A DNA stretch of 64,000 nucleotides from Bacteroidota bacterium (GCA_013285825.1 JABDGV010000001.1:293242-357241), one strand, 5' to 3'; shown: positions 33,552 through 42,525, counted from the stretch's first letter. Notes: a model not told the origin generated them from the sequence alone. Numbers and translations are program-made.

Positions 33552-34319
33552 TTAACGAGAAATTAATTTAGAAATTCCAATCCATTCCTCAAGGCTCACC
33601 TGATCAACATGTTTACTCAAGATAGGATCGCTCTCTTCAATTCCAAGCGCTGTTCCCAATTTTTTCCGCCGATGGCTGAAGGCTACTGCTATCGAGTTAA
33701 AAAGCCACGCCTCTTGAGCATCGTTCAATCGCGGCTCTCTCTTGCTACACACAATCACCGATGAAGAAACCTTTGGTTTTGGCCAAAAGCAGGAGGATGA
33801 AACCTCTATAACCCTCTTTATGTCGAAAACATACTGCATGGCTAAAGAAAGAGCGCCAAAGCCCTCTTCTTTTGGCTTTGCCATCAATTTCTCCGCAAAC
33901 TCTGCCTGCACCATCATGACTGCCGCGAGAACTTTTGTTCGCTGCTCTATCAACCAGTGGCAGATTTCTCTTGATATGCCATAGGGAATATTACCCACCA
34001 CAACGCTTTGGGATGGAAGTTTATAGTCGAGAATATCGCCCTTGACAACTGTTAAAGGGCTAGAAAAGCGCTGGAGGGCATCTGCAAAGGCAGCATCCTT
34101 CTCAACGGCTGTGACATGCACTCCTCGATTGAGAAGCTCTTCGGTCAAAACGCCAGGGCCAGGACCAATCTCGACAACGTTTTTGTAGGGTTCAATGAGC
34201 TCTCCCATCTTCTTCAAGACGTTTCCATCGATGAGAAAGTTCTGGGAGAGGGAGGCATTAGCCCCTCGGCCGATCGATGCTAAAAACTCTTTCAGCTCAG
34301 AGGGTCGGTATATCGGCAT
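33552..34319 (-). CDS. rsmA: 16S rRNA (adenine1518/1519-N6)-dimethyltransferase
   Basis: A 255-residue RsmA/KsgA, which dimethylates two adjacent adenines in helix 45 of 16S rRNA late in 30S assembly. Motif I is VVEIGPGPGVLTEELL, the Asp/Glu of motif II lies in VTAVEKDAAFADAL, motif III is GDILDYKLP, and the catalytic NxPY is VVGNIPYGIS. The FWPKPKVSSSVI block is the family's substrate-contact region. AAGGTGAGCC precedes the ATG. The SurA-like gene encoded on the same strand is its neighbour in Chlamydia too (CT354/CT355, from memory), but here an F-box gene is inserted between them. Confidence 0.95.
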   Translation of the reverse strand: MPIYRPSELKEFLASIGRGANASLSQNFLIDGNVLKKMGELIEPYKNVVEIGPGPGVLTEELLNRGVHVTAVEKDAAFADALQRFSSPLTVVKGDILDYKLPSQSVVVGNIPYGISREICHWLIEQRTKVLAAVMMVQAEFAEKLMAKPKEEGFGALSLAMQYVFDIKRVIEVSSSCFWPKPKVSSSVIVCSKREPRLNDAQEAWLFNSIAVAFSHRRKKLGTALGIEESDPILSKHVDQVSLEEWIGISKLISR

Positions 34320-34395
34320 TACGGCTCACCTTTTTACAATATCAGGACATATGAAGATTTGGGAATTTTATACACAAAAAAAGTTTTTTCTTAAT

Positions 34396-35325
34396 TTAAA
34401 AACGTCTTCTCTGTATCGGCAGGCTTGAAAGCTCCTTCAGGCCTGCAACGCCGACATCCACGTCGCCGACGTCAAAGACGTAGCTGAAGACGTTGAAACC
34501 GACCAGTTCGAAGTCCCCAGCACAAACGTTCCACTTCTTATCAACTTTGTTTGAACAACGGACATAGGTTGGCGGTTCATCACCATAGAGTCTAACGGGT
34601 GGCAATTCCGGAGAACTAATGTACGTTAAAATGGCAAGCGTGGACACCGGTAATACTCCAGGCATTTCGCATCCCATTTTATTTACGAGCGCTTGTTGTT
34701 GAGTTACAGACAAATTTCTGCTTCCTTTAAGGAGAGAATTTGTGATAACTACTCTACATGTTTTGGTGACAGGCAAATCTCCAAACTGCTCTGTAATTTT
34801 ATCCCAGATGTATTCACAGCCAGTTTTATTGCCGCTTAGAGGCGATTCTGCAATTTTCCAAAGTTTATTCAAGGTAAGCCTCTGCGGCATTGTCAAAATC
34901 GTCACACCAGATTCATCATCTTCTAGTGTTATAGAAGCAAATAGCTTTGTTAGTTCTGGTATATCAGTGCGACTATCGGGAGGCATAGCGTCATCTACGA
35001 TGAGTCCAAAAGCAGTTACATCAACATGCTTTTTCCAAACTTTCTCATCTATGACATTTTTTATTAATGGAAAAAGTTTTTTTAGATCAAAAGAATCCCA
35101 CAAGTATTTTTGGGATGATACTATATTCCATTTTTTGCAAACTAAAGATAGTTTTCCTGCTAGTTCTTTCGGATGTACACATGTAAAAATGAGAGTGAGG
35201 AGTTCGTTGGGCAACTGCTTGATGAGCGTACTGCTTAGATGATGTGATTTCTGTTTCTCAACTTGCTGTCTTATAAATTCCCAGACGTCGCTGGGATAAA
35301 GATATGTTGAAACTTCTAACGACAT
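34396..35325 (-). CDS. F-box domain protein, candidate type III effector
   Basis: A 309-residue protein with a eukaryotic-type F-box at about residues 36-80: LPNELLTLIFTCVHPKEL followed by LSLVCKKWNIVSSQKYLWDSF, matching the LPxELLxxIF...LVCKxW...LW consensus used to bind SKP1 in host SCF ubiquitin ligases. The C-terminal 220 residues are a family-specific region without LRR or WD repeats, expected to bind targets. No signal peptide, as expected for type III export. F-box proteins are known in amoeba-associated chlamydiae. It interrupts the conserved rsmA/SurA-like pair and has AT-rich flanks on both sides, so acquisition by insertion is plausible. Host ubiquitin manipulation is an inference. 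Confidence 0.88.
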   Translation of the reverse strand: MSLEVSTYLYPSDVWEFIRQQVEKQKSHHLSSTLIKQLPNELLTLIFTCVHPKELAGKLSLVCKKWNIVSSQKYLWDSFDLKKLFPLIKNVIDEKVWKKHVDVTAFGLIVDDAMPPDSRTDIPELTKLFASITLEDDESGVTILTMPQRLTLNKLWKIAESPLSGNKTGCEYIWDKITEQFGDLPVTKTCRVVITNSLLKGSRNLSVTQQQALVNKMGCEMPGVLPVSTLAILTYISSPELPPVRLYGDEPPTYVRCSNKVDKKWNVCAGDFELVGFNVFSYVFDVGDVDVGVAGLKELSSLPIQRRRF

Positions 35326-35403
35326 TTTTTATTTCATTATTTTAATTACTGTTAATAATACATAGTTATAAATAGTAATAAAATAAAAAATCAAGTACTA
35401 GAG

Positions 35404-36429
35404 TTACTTAAATGGCTCGTAGTCTTGAAGCTCGTGATCGATCTCCTCGTAATTCACGCCAAAGTGCTTACGAAGGTTCGTAATATACTCTTCTGAAAGG
35501 GCTTCAATCTGTTCTTGAGTGAGCATCTCTCGAATTTGCGCCTCCATATCATGGATTTGCGGCATCTCCCCAACCTTCCTTCCTTTCACAAGATAGATCT
35601 TCCAAACTTGGGAATAATCGGTCCGGCTTCGCTGCTCTTTAGGTTCTGAACAGACACCGGGAGGAAGCTTATTAAATAGCTCCAAAAGATCTCGAGAGAG
35701 TTCCGATTTACGGTGGGTAAATATTTGTGAGGAGGTAATGGTAACATCTTTATCTTTCTTAAGGCTGCCCTTTTTAATAAGTTCATCCTTAACATTCTCA
35801 GGGGTCGCTTCGCCTTGAGTCAACAGCTGAAATCCGTCAAAGGCTGCTTGCTTTGCAACGGCTTCTTTAGGCGCTTTGAAGGTAATAGCTTGCCAGGAGA
35901 TCTCTTCTCGAGCGCCAAGGTCGGAAGCCATTTCATTATACGCCTCTTCAATATCTTGAGGAGTAATGGAAAGATAGGCTCTCGATTTAACGCGGAAGTA
36001 GAGCATTCGTCGTAATATAATGTCGGAGCGAATCATCTTCTGCGCCTCTTGAACAGTAAGCCCTGCAGAGTTTACGTTCTTGATGACGTCTGGACCAAAC
36101 ATCTCTTCCATCTCTTCTCGAACATCGCCGTTGGATACTTCCAGCTGCTTTTCCTGCGCTTCAGCGAGAACAAGCTCGCGATCGACAATATCTCGAAGCA
36201 CCCGCTTCCAAAAGTTTTTATAAAACTCAAGGCGCGCTTCGGTATCTCCCCTTTTATCAGGATAGTTTTGATAAAAGAGCATATCGAGCTGCTTAACCAC
36301 ATCGATCATCGAGATCGATTTACCATTGGCTCGAGCCAAAATGCGATTATGGATCGTCACACCGCGATTTGGTCCTGAAGCTGCAAAAAGGCTCGTCATA
36401 CAAAGACAGATAAGAAGAAGTCGATACAT
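35404..36429 (-). CDS. SurA N-terminal-domain-like periplasmic chaperone
   Basis: A 341-residue exported protein with a signal peptide (1-17) and a SurA/PpiD-type chaperone region: ILARANGKSISMIDVVKQLDMLFYQNYP is the characteristic entry strand and helix, and RDIVDRELVLAEAQEKQLEVSNGDVREEMEEMFG continues it. A C-terminal region around 190-290 might be a degenerate parvulin or a peptide-binding domain, but no clear proline isomerase active site is seen. Likely role is chaperoning outer-membrane proteins in transit. The equivalent gene flanks ksgA in Chlamydia. A long palindrome lies upstream. Confidence 0.82.
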   Translation of the reverse strand: MYRLLLICLCMTSLFAASGPNRGVTIHNRILARANGKSISMIDVVKQLDMLFYQNYPDKRGDTEARLEFYKNFWKRVLRDIVDRELVLAEAQEKQLEVSNGDVREEMEEMFGPDVIKNVNSAGLTVQEAQKMIRSDIILRRMLYFRVKSRAYLSITPQDIEEAYNEMASDLGAREEISWQAITFKAPKEAVAKQAAFDGFQLLTQGEATPENVKDELIKKGSLKKDKDVTITSSQIFTHRKSELSRDLLELFNKLPPGVCSEPKEQRSRTDYSQVWKIYLVKGRKVGEMPQIHDMEAQIREMLTQEQIEALSEEYITNLRKHFGVNYEEIDHELQDYEPFK

Positions 36430-36555
36430 AGAATTATTTTCTGGTAAAATGTAGGACTATTGTACTCATTCAGCTGATTTTCGGTAGTCTAAACATACAA
36501 CACTACCTACTCAAGGTATTTAATAATTTTGTCAAACAGAGCAAAGATATAATAG

Positions 36556-36729
36556 AAATTTAACAGGATAGACAGGATGGACAGGATGGACAGGATAAGC
36601 TGCAAAATAAAACATGCAGAGAATTCCTTTCAGTAGCCACAGGTTAGCTATATTTTAACAATAGAAAACAAGTGATGAGAAATTTTCTCTGTAGCTCATC
36701 CTGTCCATCCTGTCTATCCTGTTAAATTT
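36556..36729. repeat. Long palindrome of GACAGGAT repeats with 32-bp perfect arms
   Basis: The 384-bp gap between the divergent SurA-like and SNF2 genes contains no gene. It holds two perfectly complementary 32-nt arms (36556-36587 and 36698-36729), each a tandem array of ACAGGATGG-like units starting with AAATTTAACAGGATAG, separated by 110 nt. Pairing continues inward with GGATAAGCTGC against GTAGCTCATCC. The AACAGGAT start is shared with the palindrome at 10636-10794. GACAGGAT arrays of this kind are found in several environmental bacterial genomes; their origin is not established. Confidence 0.88.
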
Positions 36730-36752
36730 TTGTGTTTTTACAAACTCTCCAA

Positions 36753-36791
36753 GAGTAGAATTACTGAGTAGAATTACTGAGTACAATTATT
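36753..36791 (+). repeat. Three 13-bp direct repeats in the SNF2 helicase promoter region
   Basis: GAGTAGAATTACT occurs twice in tandem (36753-36765, 36766-36778) followed by a diverged third unit (36779-36791, GAGTACAATTATT), ending 22 bp before the helicase start codon. The units are spaced by 13 bp, slightly over one helical turn, and the AT-rich third copy could carry a -10 element. Candidate regulator-binding array. Confidence 0.6.
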
Positions 36792-36813
36792 ATAACCTTT
36801 TGCACATCACCAA

Positions 36814-39210
36814 ATGTACAACCTTACTTTAGTCAAAGGCTCGAAGAAGCCCATTTTAGCCCTTAAAGCTCTCTCTGCTGTTTCTGCAAAAACAGAGTGG
36901 CATAAGCTCATTCTTGAAGAAGAAATTTTCTATCGAACAAAAGAGGGGCTTGATCCGCGGACAGAAAGACAAAAAGCCATATCGCTCTTCCGGCTTCGCC
37001 CATCTCAAGCACTCTCCCTTCTCCAAAAAGGACAGATACTAAAAGTACTCTGCTGGAACAACCTGCCGCTCATCGCTGACTTCTTTACCCCCTTCAGATT
37101 AAAAATCAGTGCCAACAACCAAGTCTTCCTGTCCGCTCCAGGAGTTGAATTGGAGGTGGATAAAAGCCTCACATTCTTGCCAGGACCTCCTCATTTTGTT
37201 ATCAAAAATAATTTTCTGCGCACACTTGATGAATCAATTCCATGGGATATTATCGAGTGCATTCAAAACGATCTAGACATTGAGAAAATTCGAAAAATCG
37301 CTCGAGAAATGGATGAGGTGCAGATTGAGATTGCAGAGGCTGTAAAAACAACCCCAGGAATGACTATCCCCAAACTGATTCTTACTGATTCAACTTTCGC
37401 TTTTGCCAATTTGGCCCAAAATGATCGCACGTGGGAAAAGGATCTTCTTGAGGCAGGTTTTCAAAAGAAAACCGTTGGCAGCTCAAACTACTTCTGCCCT
37501 CTTGACAAGGTGCTTGAAACCATTCAATTCCTTCTTGAGCTGGGATGGCTTATTGAAACTATAGATAAAAAAATTCTGGTTCCCATCACAGATACATCCC
37601 TAAAGGCTTCTGAAAAGGAACAGGTCATCGAAATTTCGGGGACGGTTTCCTTTGGATCTCATACAGCTCCGCTTGCAGATACCCTTAAAGCCTTGAGCCA
37701 AGGACAAAAAACATATCCACTCGATGGCACGCATACAGGATTTCTCAAGTCTGCACGGCTCCAAAACCTTTCAGCCATTGCTCAAGAGCTCGAATTTTTT
37801 GGTGGAAATGCAACGCTTCCAAAAATTAAGCAGGGGCTTCTTGAAGAGCTGCTGCCAAAAACTGAGCGCAAAATCGAAAGAGTCCTTCTCAGCGACTTTT
37901 CAGGAACCCTTCGCCCCTATCAAGAGGAGGGAGTATCCTGGCTGCTTCATCTTCAAAACAGCAGCCGCTCAGGACTGCTTGCAGATGAAATGGGGCTCGG
38001 AAAAACGGTGCAAATGCTTGCCTTCTTATCCCACCTCAAAGGACAAGTCTTGATTGTTGTTCCAACATCTCTCATCCCCAACTGGGCCTCTGAAGCGCAG
38101 AAATTTACCCCAAACCGCTTTGTCCATCGCTATGAGGGGCCAAATCGCTCGCTTGAAAATCTCCCCGACAACAGCCTTATCATAACTTCCTATGCACTTG
38201 CCCGATTGGATGTAGAGAAATTGAAACAGAGGAAGTTCTCTCTCGTCATTCTCGACGAAGCTCAGATGATTAAAAACAGCCGTTCTCAAACCTTTCAAGC
38301 GCTTCAAAAAATTCCAAGCAGCATGCGCGTTTTATTAACCGGAACGCCGATTGAAAACTCACTCGATGATCTTGTAACCCTCTTCTCCTACCTCGAGCCT
38401 GAGCTCATTCAAACCCCCTCGCTTCCCCAAATCAAAAAGCTCATCAAACCCTATCTGCTTCGGCGCACAAAGGAGCAGGTACTGCCCGACTTGCCGCCCC
38501 TTCAAGAGCAGACGGTCCTAATAGAGATGGATGAAGAGCAGCAAATCCTCTATGACTCTTTTATTCTCGCATTGAAAGAGGGTTTAGTGAAGAAGGTGCA
38601 GCAAGATGGCATCTCTCATTGGCGTATGGAGGTATTGGAAGCCATCTTAAGATTGAGGCAAATTGCCTGCCATCCCGCCTTAATTCCAGCCTTTAGAGAA
38701 AAGAACTGCTCCTCTTCAAAGTTTGATCTGATCAAATCAGATATTGAAACACTACTACAGGAGAAGAAAAAAGTGCTGCTCTTCAGCCAGTTTGCCTCCG
38801 TTATCCACCTTCTCTCAAAAGATATCTCTGCCCCCCATCTTTTGTTAACGGGCGAGTCGACCAACCGAGAAACTATTGTAAAGAGCTTTACTGACAAAAG
38901 CGGCCCAAACCTGCTACTTGCAACACTCAAGACGGGCGGCGTTGGCTTAAACCTTCAAGCAGCCGACTCCGTTCTTCTCTTTGATCCTTGGTGGAATGGA
39001 GCTGTCGAGGCGCAAGCGATTGGCCGCGCTCATCGAATAGGAAGAATGCATCCTGTTTTTGCAACACGTTATATTGTGCAAAACTCAATCGAGGAACAGA
39101 TCCAGCAAATTCGCATGAAAAAGGAAGGTTTGCAAAAGGCAATCTTTAGCAGCAGTGATGAATATCCTGATGATATTTCCAATGAATTATTTTTTTATTT
39201 ATTAGATTAA
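36814..39210 (+). CDS. SNF2/Rad54-family helicase-like ATPase
   Basis: A 798-residue superfamily 2 ATPase of the bacterial SNF2 type. The N-terminal 340 residues are a family-specific (SWIM-less) region; the motor runs from about 365: LLADEMGLGKTVQMLAFL (Walker A), LVILDEAQMIKN (DEAQ Walker B), LLTGTPIENSLDDL, LRRTKEQVLPDLP, LLATLKTGGVGLNLQAAD and QAIGRAHRIGR (motif VI). Such proteins remodel protein-DNA or nucleoprotein complexes rather than unwind DNA; Chlamydia encodes SWI/SNF homologues too. The promoter region contains three 13-bp direct repeats, and a large palindrome separates it from the divergent SurA-like gene. Confidence 0.93.
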   Translation: MYNLTLVKGSKKPILALKALSAVSAKTEWHKLILEEEIFYRTKEGLDPRTERQKAISLFRLRPSQALSLLQKGQILKVLCWNNLPLIADFFTPFRLKISANNQVFLSAPGVELEVDKSLTFLPGPPHFVIKNNFLRTLDESIPWDIIECIQNDLDIEKIRKIAREMDEVQIEIAEAVKTTPGMTIPKLILTDSTFAFANLAQNDRTWEKDLLEAGFQKKTVGSSNYFCPLDKVLETIQFLLELGWLIETIDKKILVPITDTSLKASEKEQVIEISGTVSFGSHTAPLADTLKALSQGQKTYPLDGTHTGFLKSARLQNLSAIAQELEFFGGNATLPKIKQGLLEELLPKTERKIERVLLSDFSGTLRPYQEEGVSWLLHLQNSSRSGLLADEMGLGKTVQMLAFLSHLKGQVLIVVPTSLIPNWASEAQKFTPNRFVHRYEGPNRSLENLPDNSLIITSYALARLDVEKLKQRKFSLVILDEAQMIKNSRSQTFQALQKIPSSMRVLLTGTPIENSLDDLVTLFSYLEPELIQTPSLPQIKKLIKPYLLRRTKEQVLPDLPPLQEQTVLIEMDEEQQILYDSFILALKEGLVKKVQQDGISHWRMEVLEAILRLRQIACHPALIPAFREKNCSSSKFDLIKSDIETLLQEKKKVLLFSQFASVIHLLSKDISAPHLLLTGESTNRETIVKSFTDKSGPNLLLATLKTGGVGLNLQAADSVLLFDPWWNGAVEAQAIGRAHRIGRMHPVFATRYIVQNSIEEQIQQIRMKKEGLQKAIFSSSDEYPDDISNELFFYLLD

Positions 39211-39269
39211 TGAATTCTTAATAATATTTTCCTAATATTTACAATAAGTTTTACATAAGGTATAGTATT

Positions 39270-41879
39270 ATGAGAGTTGCACTAGATTCACGAAGATTTG
39301 GCCAAGAATTTGCAGATTTAGTTACTAAAACAACAGATGGTGATTTAGATAACTATCTCGTTGGTAAAAATAAATGGGGTCAAGTCTCCCTCTTCCGTAA
39401 AAATACCTCTTGCATCGTCTTATTATTTTATAGAATCTTTTGCGGCTACAATTTCAATACCAACACTCTCTTCGAAATCAAAGAACGAATCGATCGACAG
39501 TTCGGTATTCAAGAAGTTGACGCAGTACATGCCCAAGACCATATTAAACTCTTTTTGGCAAGTAAATCCATTGAGCATATTGCAACCCATGTGATGGCCA
39601 AGCGCGCTCAAAAAAGAACTCTACGACATCAAGATAACTGGGTTGCACTTACAGAACGAATCAATCAGATTGCTCAAACGCTCTTTCAATACATAGCTAT
39701 CGAAAAAGATCGCTCGGAAATGAACTATGCCTCTTCAGAATGCGCCGTGCCAACAGCTGCCGATATCCCAGCAAATCTTCATCGTCTTTGGAAAGATACT
39801 ATGCTCACCGAAACTCTTCGAGCTGTTCGCAACCAAGAAAATCTCAACGATTGCCAACTTCCAACGAGAGACCTTATTAAAGGCGCGTTGAAACGAAATG
39901 ATATTAAAGCCCTGGTGATTATTGCCAAATCCATTCCTCAACTGACCGACATTCCAACGGAAGATCGCCAGCAAATTCTCTTCCATCTTATGGATCAAGT
40001 TGAGCTCGAACGGGCAAAAGAGCTTTTGCCTCATACAGATATCGACAATCGAAAATTAGCTTTTGTAGGCTCCGCAATTTACCATGACGACATTGAGCTC
40101 GCAAATGAGTTTCTCGATAAGAACGCAGGTCCTGATCCACTCTACAAGAAGAAATATCCTGTGCACATGGCGTATGAAAAAGAGAATATTTTACTGCTGT
40201 TCAAACTCTATGAAAAGGGATCTCGAGTAACTCTAAAGAGAAATAATAACCAAGAAGAGAACGACCCAGAAGAGAACAATTATACACGCATTAATAATCG
40301 TCCAATTCGTGGGTTTCGGGATGCACTCGATTGGCTCAATAATTTGCGCCAACTTCAGAGGAATGAACCACGCGAAGAGAGAATATCTTTACCATTAAAT
40401 GATAGAGCGCATAACAACGTTATCAAAGAGTTAGATAACAGAGTCGAGAGGTTAGCAGCAGAAAAAAACTGCACACAACAGCAAATCGAAGATGCTCAAG
40501 AGCTCGCACAGGCCCTGCTTTTCGGAGAGGATCCTGCATTTACCCATGCCAGAACTCTTGATGAAAAACTAGCTGTCTTCAACCTGCTTGAGCCCATCAT
40601 GCCAGGGATTGTCTCTGAAAACAAAATGAGCCTGTTTACGATCAACAAAGCAGTTCTAAGTACGTATCGTCAAGAAATTCCTGCCCAACTGCCAGCTGAA
40701 TTTAACTTTAGACGCAGGCTTTTAAATCTCAAGAATATCGTTGGTCAACTCGACCCAGTAGCGTATCGCAACATTACTAATAATGACATGAACGGCCTCA
40801 GCAACTTTATTAGAAAATGCCAGCAAAGGTATGCACAAACAGGAACGCCTGAACGTGGATCAGCTGCCTTAGAGCATTTTTATCAAATGGTTGAGCGAGC
40901 GATTGGTCAGGCAGTTATTGCCATTGAACAAAAGCAAACAGCCATTGCTGCAGAACAAAACGCTGAAATTGCAGCTAACAAAAAGACTGAACTTGCAACA
41001 GTCATTTGCAAAATTATCCATGAGATCGGTGAAGGCGCTACTGCTTGCGGCGGAAGAACATTATCGACTGCAGTGGATGCATTCAGAATGACTCGAGTGG
41101 GCAACGCTAATACCTTTGCAACAATAACTGATGAAGCGCTTGGCGAGCTTAGAAGCACTCTTTTTGATGCCACGATGATGAAAATCGAAGGAAATCACGG
41201 AGAAATAGATGCCCATAACTATAACCGAGTACTTCAATCCTGCGGAGCAGAACTTGGAATACCTGCAACAGGGATCTACAACCAAGTGCACGATACTGCT
41301 GTAGGCGGATGGAGTAGAAAAGAAGAATTTTTGGAGGCCTTTTTTGAGAACTATACTCCACAAGCAATCTTCTCTCTTATTCGGAACAAAATTATGACAG
41401 AAGGGCCCTATAGAGAGCTCTACATCGATTGGTGGAAAACAAACATACCAAACGATTGGAAAACCAAAGAGCGAAATGATGAAGCGTATGCTTTTATAAA
41501 AGGTAGTAATGAGACAATGGCCATATTGTCCATTAACAATTGGCGGATGGGATTCCTCTCCAAAGATTTGACAACGGATGAGCAAAAAAACAAAGCCCTT
41601 AACGCATTCACAAATCTTGAGCTCAAAATCCCCCAAAACGCTTTCAACGTTTGGTGGAATAAGTACCTTGGATTGAAAACGAAAGAGGAAAAAGATTCAG
41701 CGATTAAGGAGCTACAAAAGCTTGTGCCAATCAAGCCGGTCACCGACAAGCAAGTTGATGACTACGTCATGAATGAATTCCTCGGCGCCTATGTACTCAG
41801 TGAAGAGACGGGGCAAGTATTGGATTCGGGAATTATGAAAATGCTCAGGCAGCAGGTTAAACATATACAACCAAAATAA
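39270..41879 (+). CDS. Large orphan protein with degenerate ankyrin-like repeats, candidate effector
   Basis: An 869-residue protein with no signal peptide. Residues about 205-325 look like degenerate ankyrin repeats: IKGALKRNDIKALVIIAKSI, AFVGSAIYHDDIELANEFLD and HMAYEKENILLLFKLYEKGS follow the helix-helix-turn spacing with the typical A...n...LL...G pattern. The remainder is helical and charged, with a conserved-looking C-terminal domain rich in Trp and Asn (YIDWWKTNIPNDW; FNVWWNKYLGL). ATAAGG lies upstream of the ATG. It sits between the SNF2 gene and a small membrane-protein gene. Ankyrin-type host-interaction function is inferred. Confidence 0.68.
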   Translation: MRVALDSRRFGQEFADLVTKTTDGDLDNYLVGKNKWGQVSLFRKNTSCIVLLFYRIFCGYNFNTNTLFEIKERIDRQFGIQEVDAVHAQDHIKLFLASKSIEHIATHVMAKRAQKRTLRHQDNWVALTERINQIAQTLFQYIAIEKDRSEMNYASSECAVPTAADIPANLHRLWKDTMLTETLRAVRNQENLNDCQLPTRDLIKGALKRNDIKALVIIAKSIPQLTDIPTEDRQQILFHLMDQVELERAKELLPHTDIDNRKLAFVGSAIYHDDIELANEFLDKNAGPDPLYKKKYPVHMAYEKENILLLFKLYEKGSRVTLKRNNNQEENDPEENNYTRINNRPIRGFRDALDWLNNLRQLQRNEPREERISLPLNDRAHNNVIKELDNRVERLAAEKNCTQQQIEDAQELAQALLFGEDPAFTHARTLDEKLAVFNLLEPIMPGIVSENKMSLFTINKAVLSTYRQEIPAQLPAEFNFRRRLLNLKNIVGQLDPVAYRNITNNDMNGLSNFIRKCQQRYAQTGTPERGSAALEHFYQMVERAIGQAVIAIEQKQTAIAAEQNAEIAANKKTELATVICKIIHEIGEGATACGGRTLSTAVDAFRMTRVGNANTFATITDEALGELRSTLFDATMMKIEGNHGEIDAHNYNRVLQSCGAELGIPATGIYNQVHDTAVGGWSRKEEFLEAFFENYTPQAIFSLIRNKIMTEGPYRELYIDWWKTNIPNDWKTKERNDEAYAFIKGSNETMAILSINNWRMGFLSKDLTTDEQKNKALNAFTNLELKIPQNAFNVWWNKYLGLKTKEEKDSAIKELQKLVPIKPVTDKQVDDYVMNEFLGAYVLSEETGQVLDSGIMKMLRQQVKHIQPK

Positions 41880-41908
41880 TGGATACATTATAAGTTCTGG
41901 AGTTGGAA

Positions 41909-41963
41909 TTTAGCAGAGGCGAATTCGCACTTAGTGCTCTATGAGCGTTGAGTTTTTGCTAAA
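41909..41963 (+). ncRNA. Structured element related to the plsB leader
   Basis: In the 128-bp gap before the Inc-like gene, TTTAGCA (41909-41915) pairs with TGCTAAA (41957-41963) and encloses GAGGCGAA (41916-41923), a small hairpin GCAC-TTA-GTGC and GAGC (41943-41946). The same three boxes, in the same order, sit in the element at 7499-7582, but the closing stems have different sequences that pair in each case. Confidence 0.45.
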
Positions 41964-42007
41964 AGGCAATTTTTGAACTTGTTAGCGTTTTAACCAAAGT
42001 ACTGTTT

Positions 42008-42508
42008 ATGACATGCGCATCTGTTTCGAATTGTGTTTCTGGTGCTTTCCGTGGTGCTGGACAGCTCATCTGCACGGCTGCAAATGCCGTTTATGAAGGC
42101 GCCCGAAAAGTAGAGGGATATTGGGAAGAGGCAAATTCCCATGTGGCTGATTGGACTGAAAAATTCCTTCCCATGCCTCTTGCAAAAATTGCCCAAGCTT
42201 TCATCCAAGCCCTGCCATTTTTTCTACTCAGCCTGTTCACACCCCTCCCAGTTTCTTTAGGCGTTGGCCTTCTCTTCATAGGATTTGGAGTGATCCAAAA
42301 CATGCGTGGAGATGTTCCATCTCCGGAACGAGGGCATATGTTTACGAATGGTGTTGGTTTTGCACAGATAGTCAAAGGTGTAATGGGTATTGGACTTGGA
42401 ATTATCCTCAAGACCCCGCTTCCCGCTGTTCTTGGCGCATTACAACTTATTGGTGCTGTAGCTTGCTTTGCTCGTTCAGGGCTTATTAAAGATGTATGCA
42501 GCGGTTAA
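42008..42508 (+). CDS. Small four-helix membrane protein, Inc-like candidate
   Basis: A 166-residue protein with two pairs of hydrophobic helices: about 61-100 (IAQAFIQALPFFLLSLF; SLGVGLLFIGFGVI) and 118-155 (FAQIVKGVMGIGLGIIL; AVLGALQLIGAVACFA), each pair separated by a short Pro/Gly turn. Closely spaced helix pairs without a signal peptide are the bilobed pattern of chlamydial inclusion membrane (Inc) proteins, although two pairs in one small protein is also seen in ordinary membrane proteins. The N-terminal 55 residues are soluble with several cysteines. A structured element precedes it and a CACAGAG palindrome follows. Confidence 0.7.
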   Translation: MTCASVSNCVSGAFRGAGQLICTAANAVYEGARKVEGYWEEANSHVADWTEKFLPMPLAKIAQAFIQALPFFLLSLFTPLPVSLGVGLLFIGFGVIQNMRGDVPSPERGHMFTNGVGFAQIVKGVMGIGLGIILKTPLPAVLGALQLIGAVACFARSGLIKDVCSG

Positions 42509-42525
42509 GACTTTTATTTTTTTAT

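Noticed and set aside
36556..36729. A CRISPR array at the GACAGGAT tandem repeats
   Set aside because: The units are contiguous 9-base repeats with no unique spacers, and the second block is inverted; there are no cas genes.
41061..41636. A minus-strand open frame of 191 codons inside the 869-residue protein gene
   Set aside because: Antisense to a longer frame with a good start; Cys/Phe/Ser-rich composition and no upstream ribosome site.
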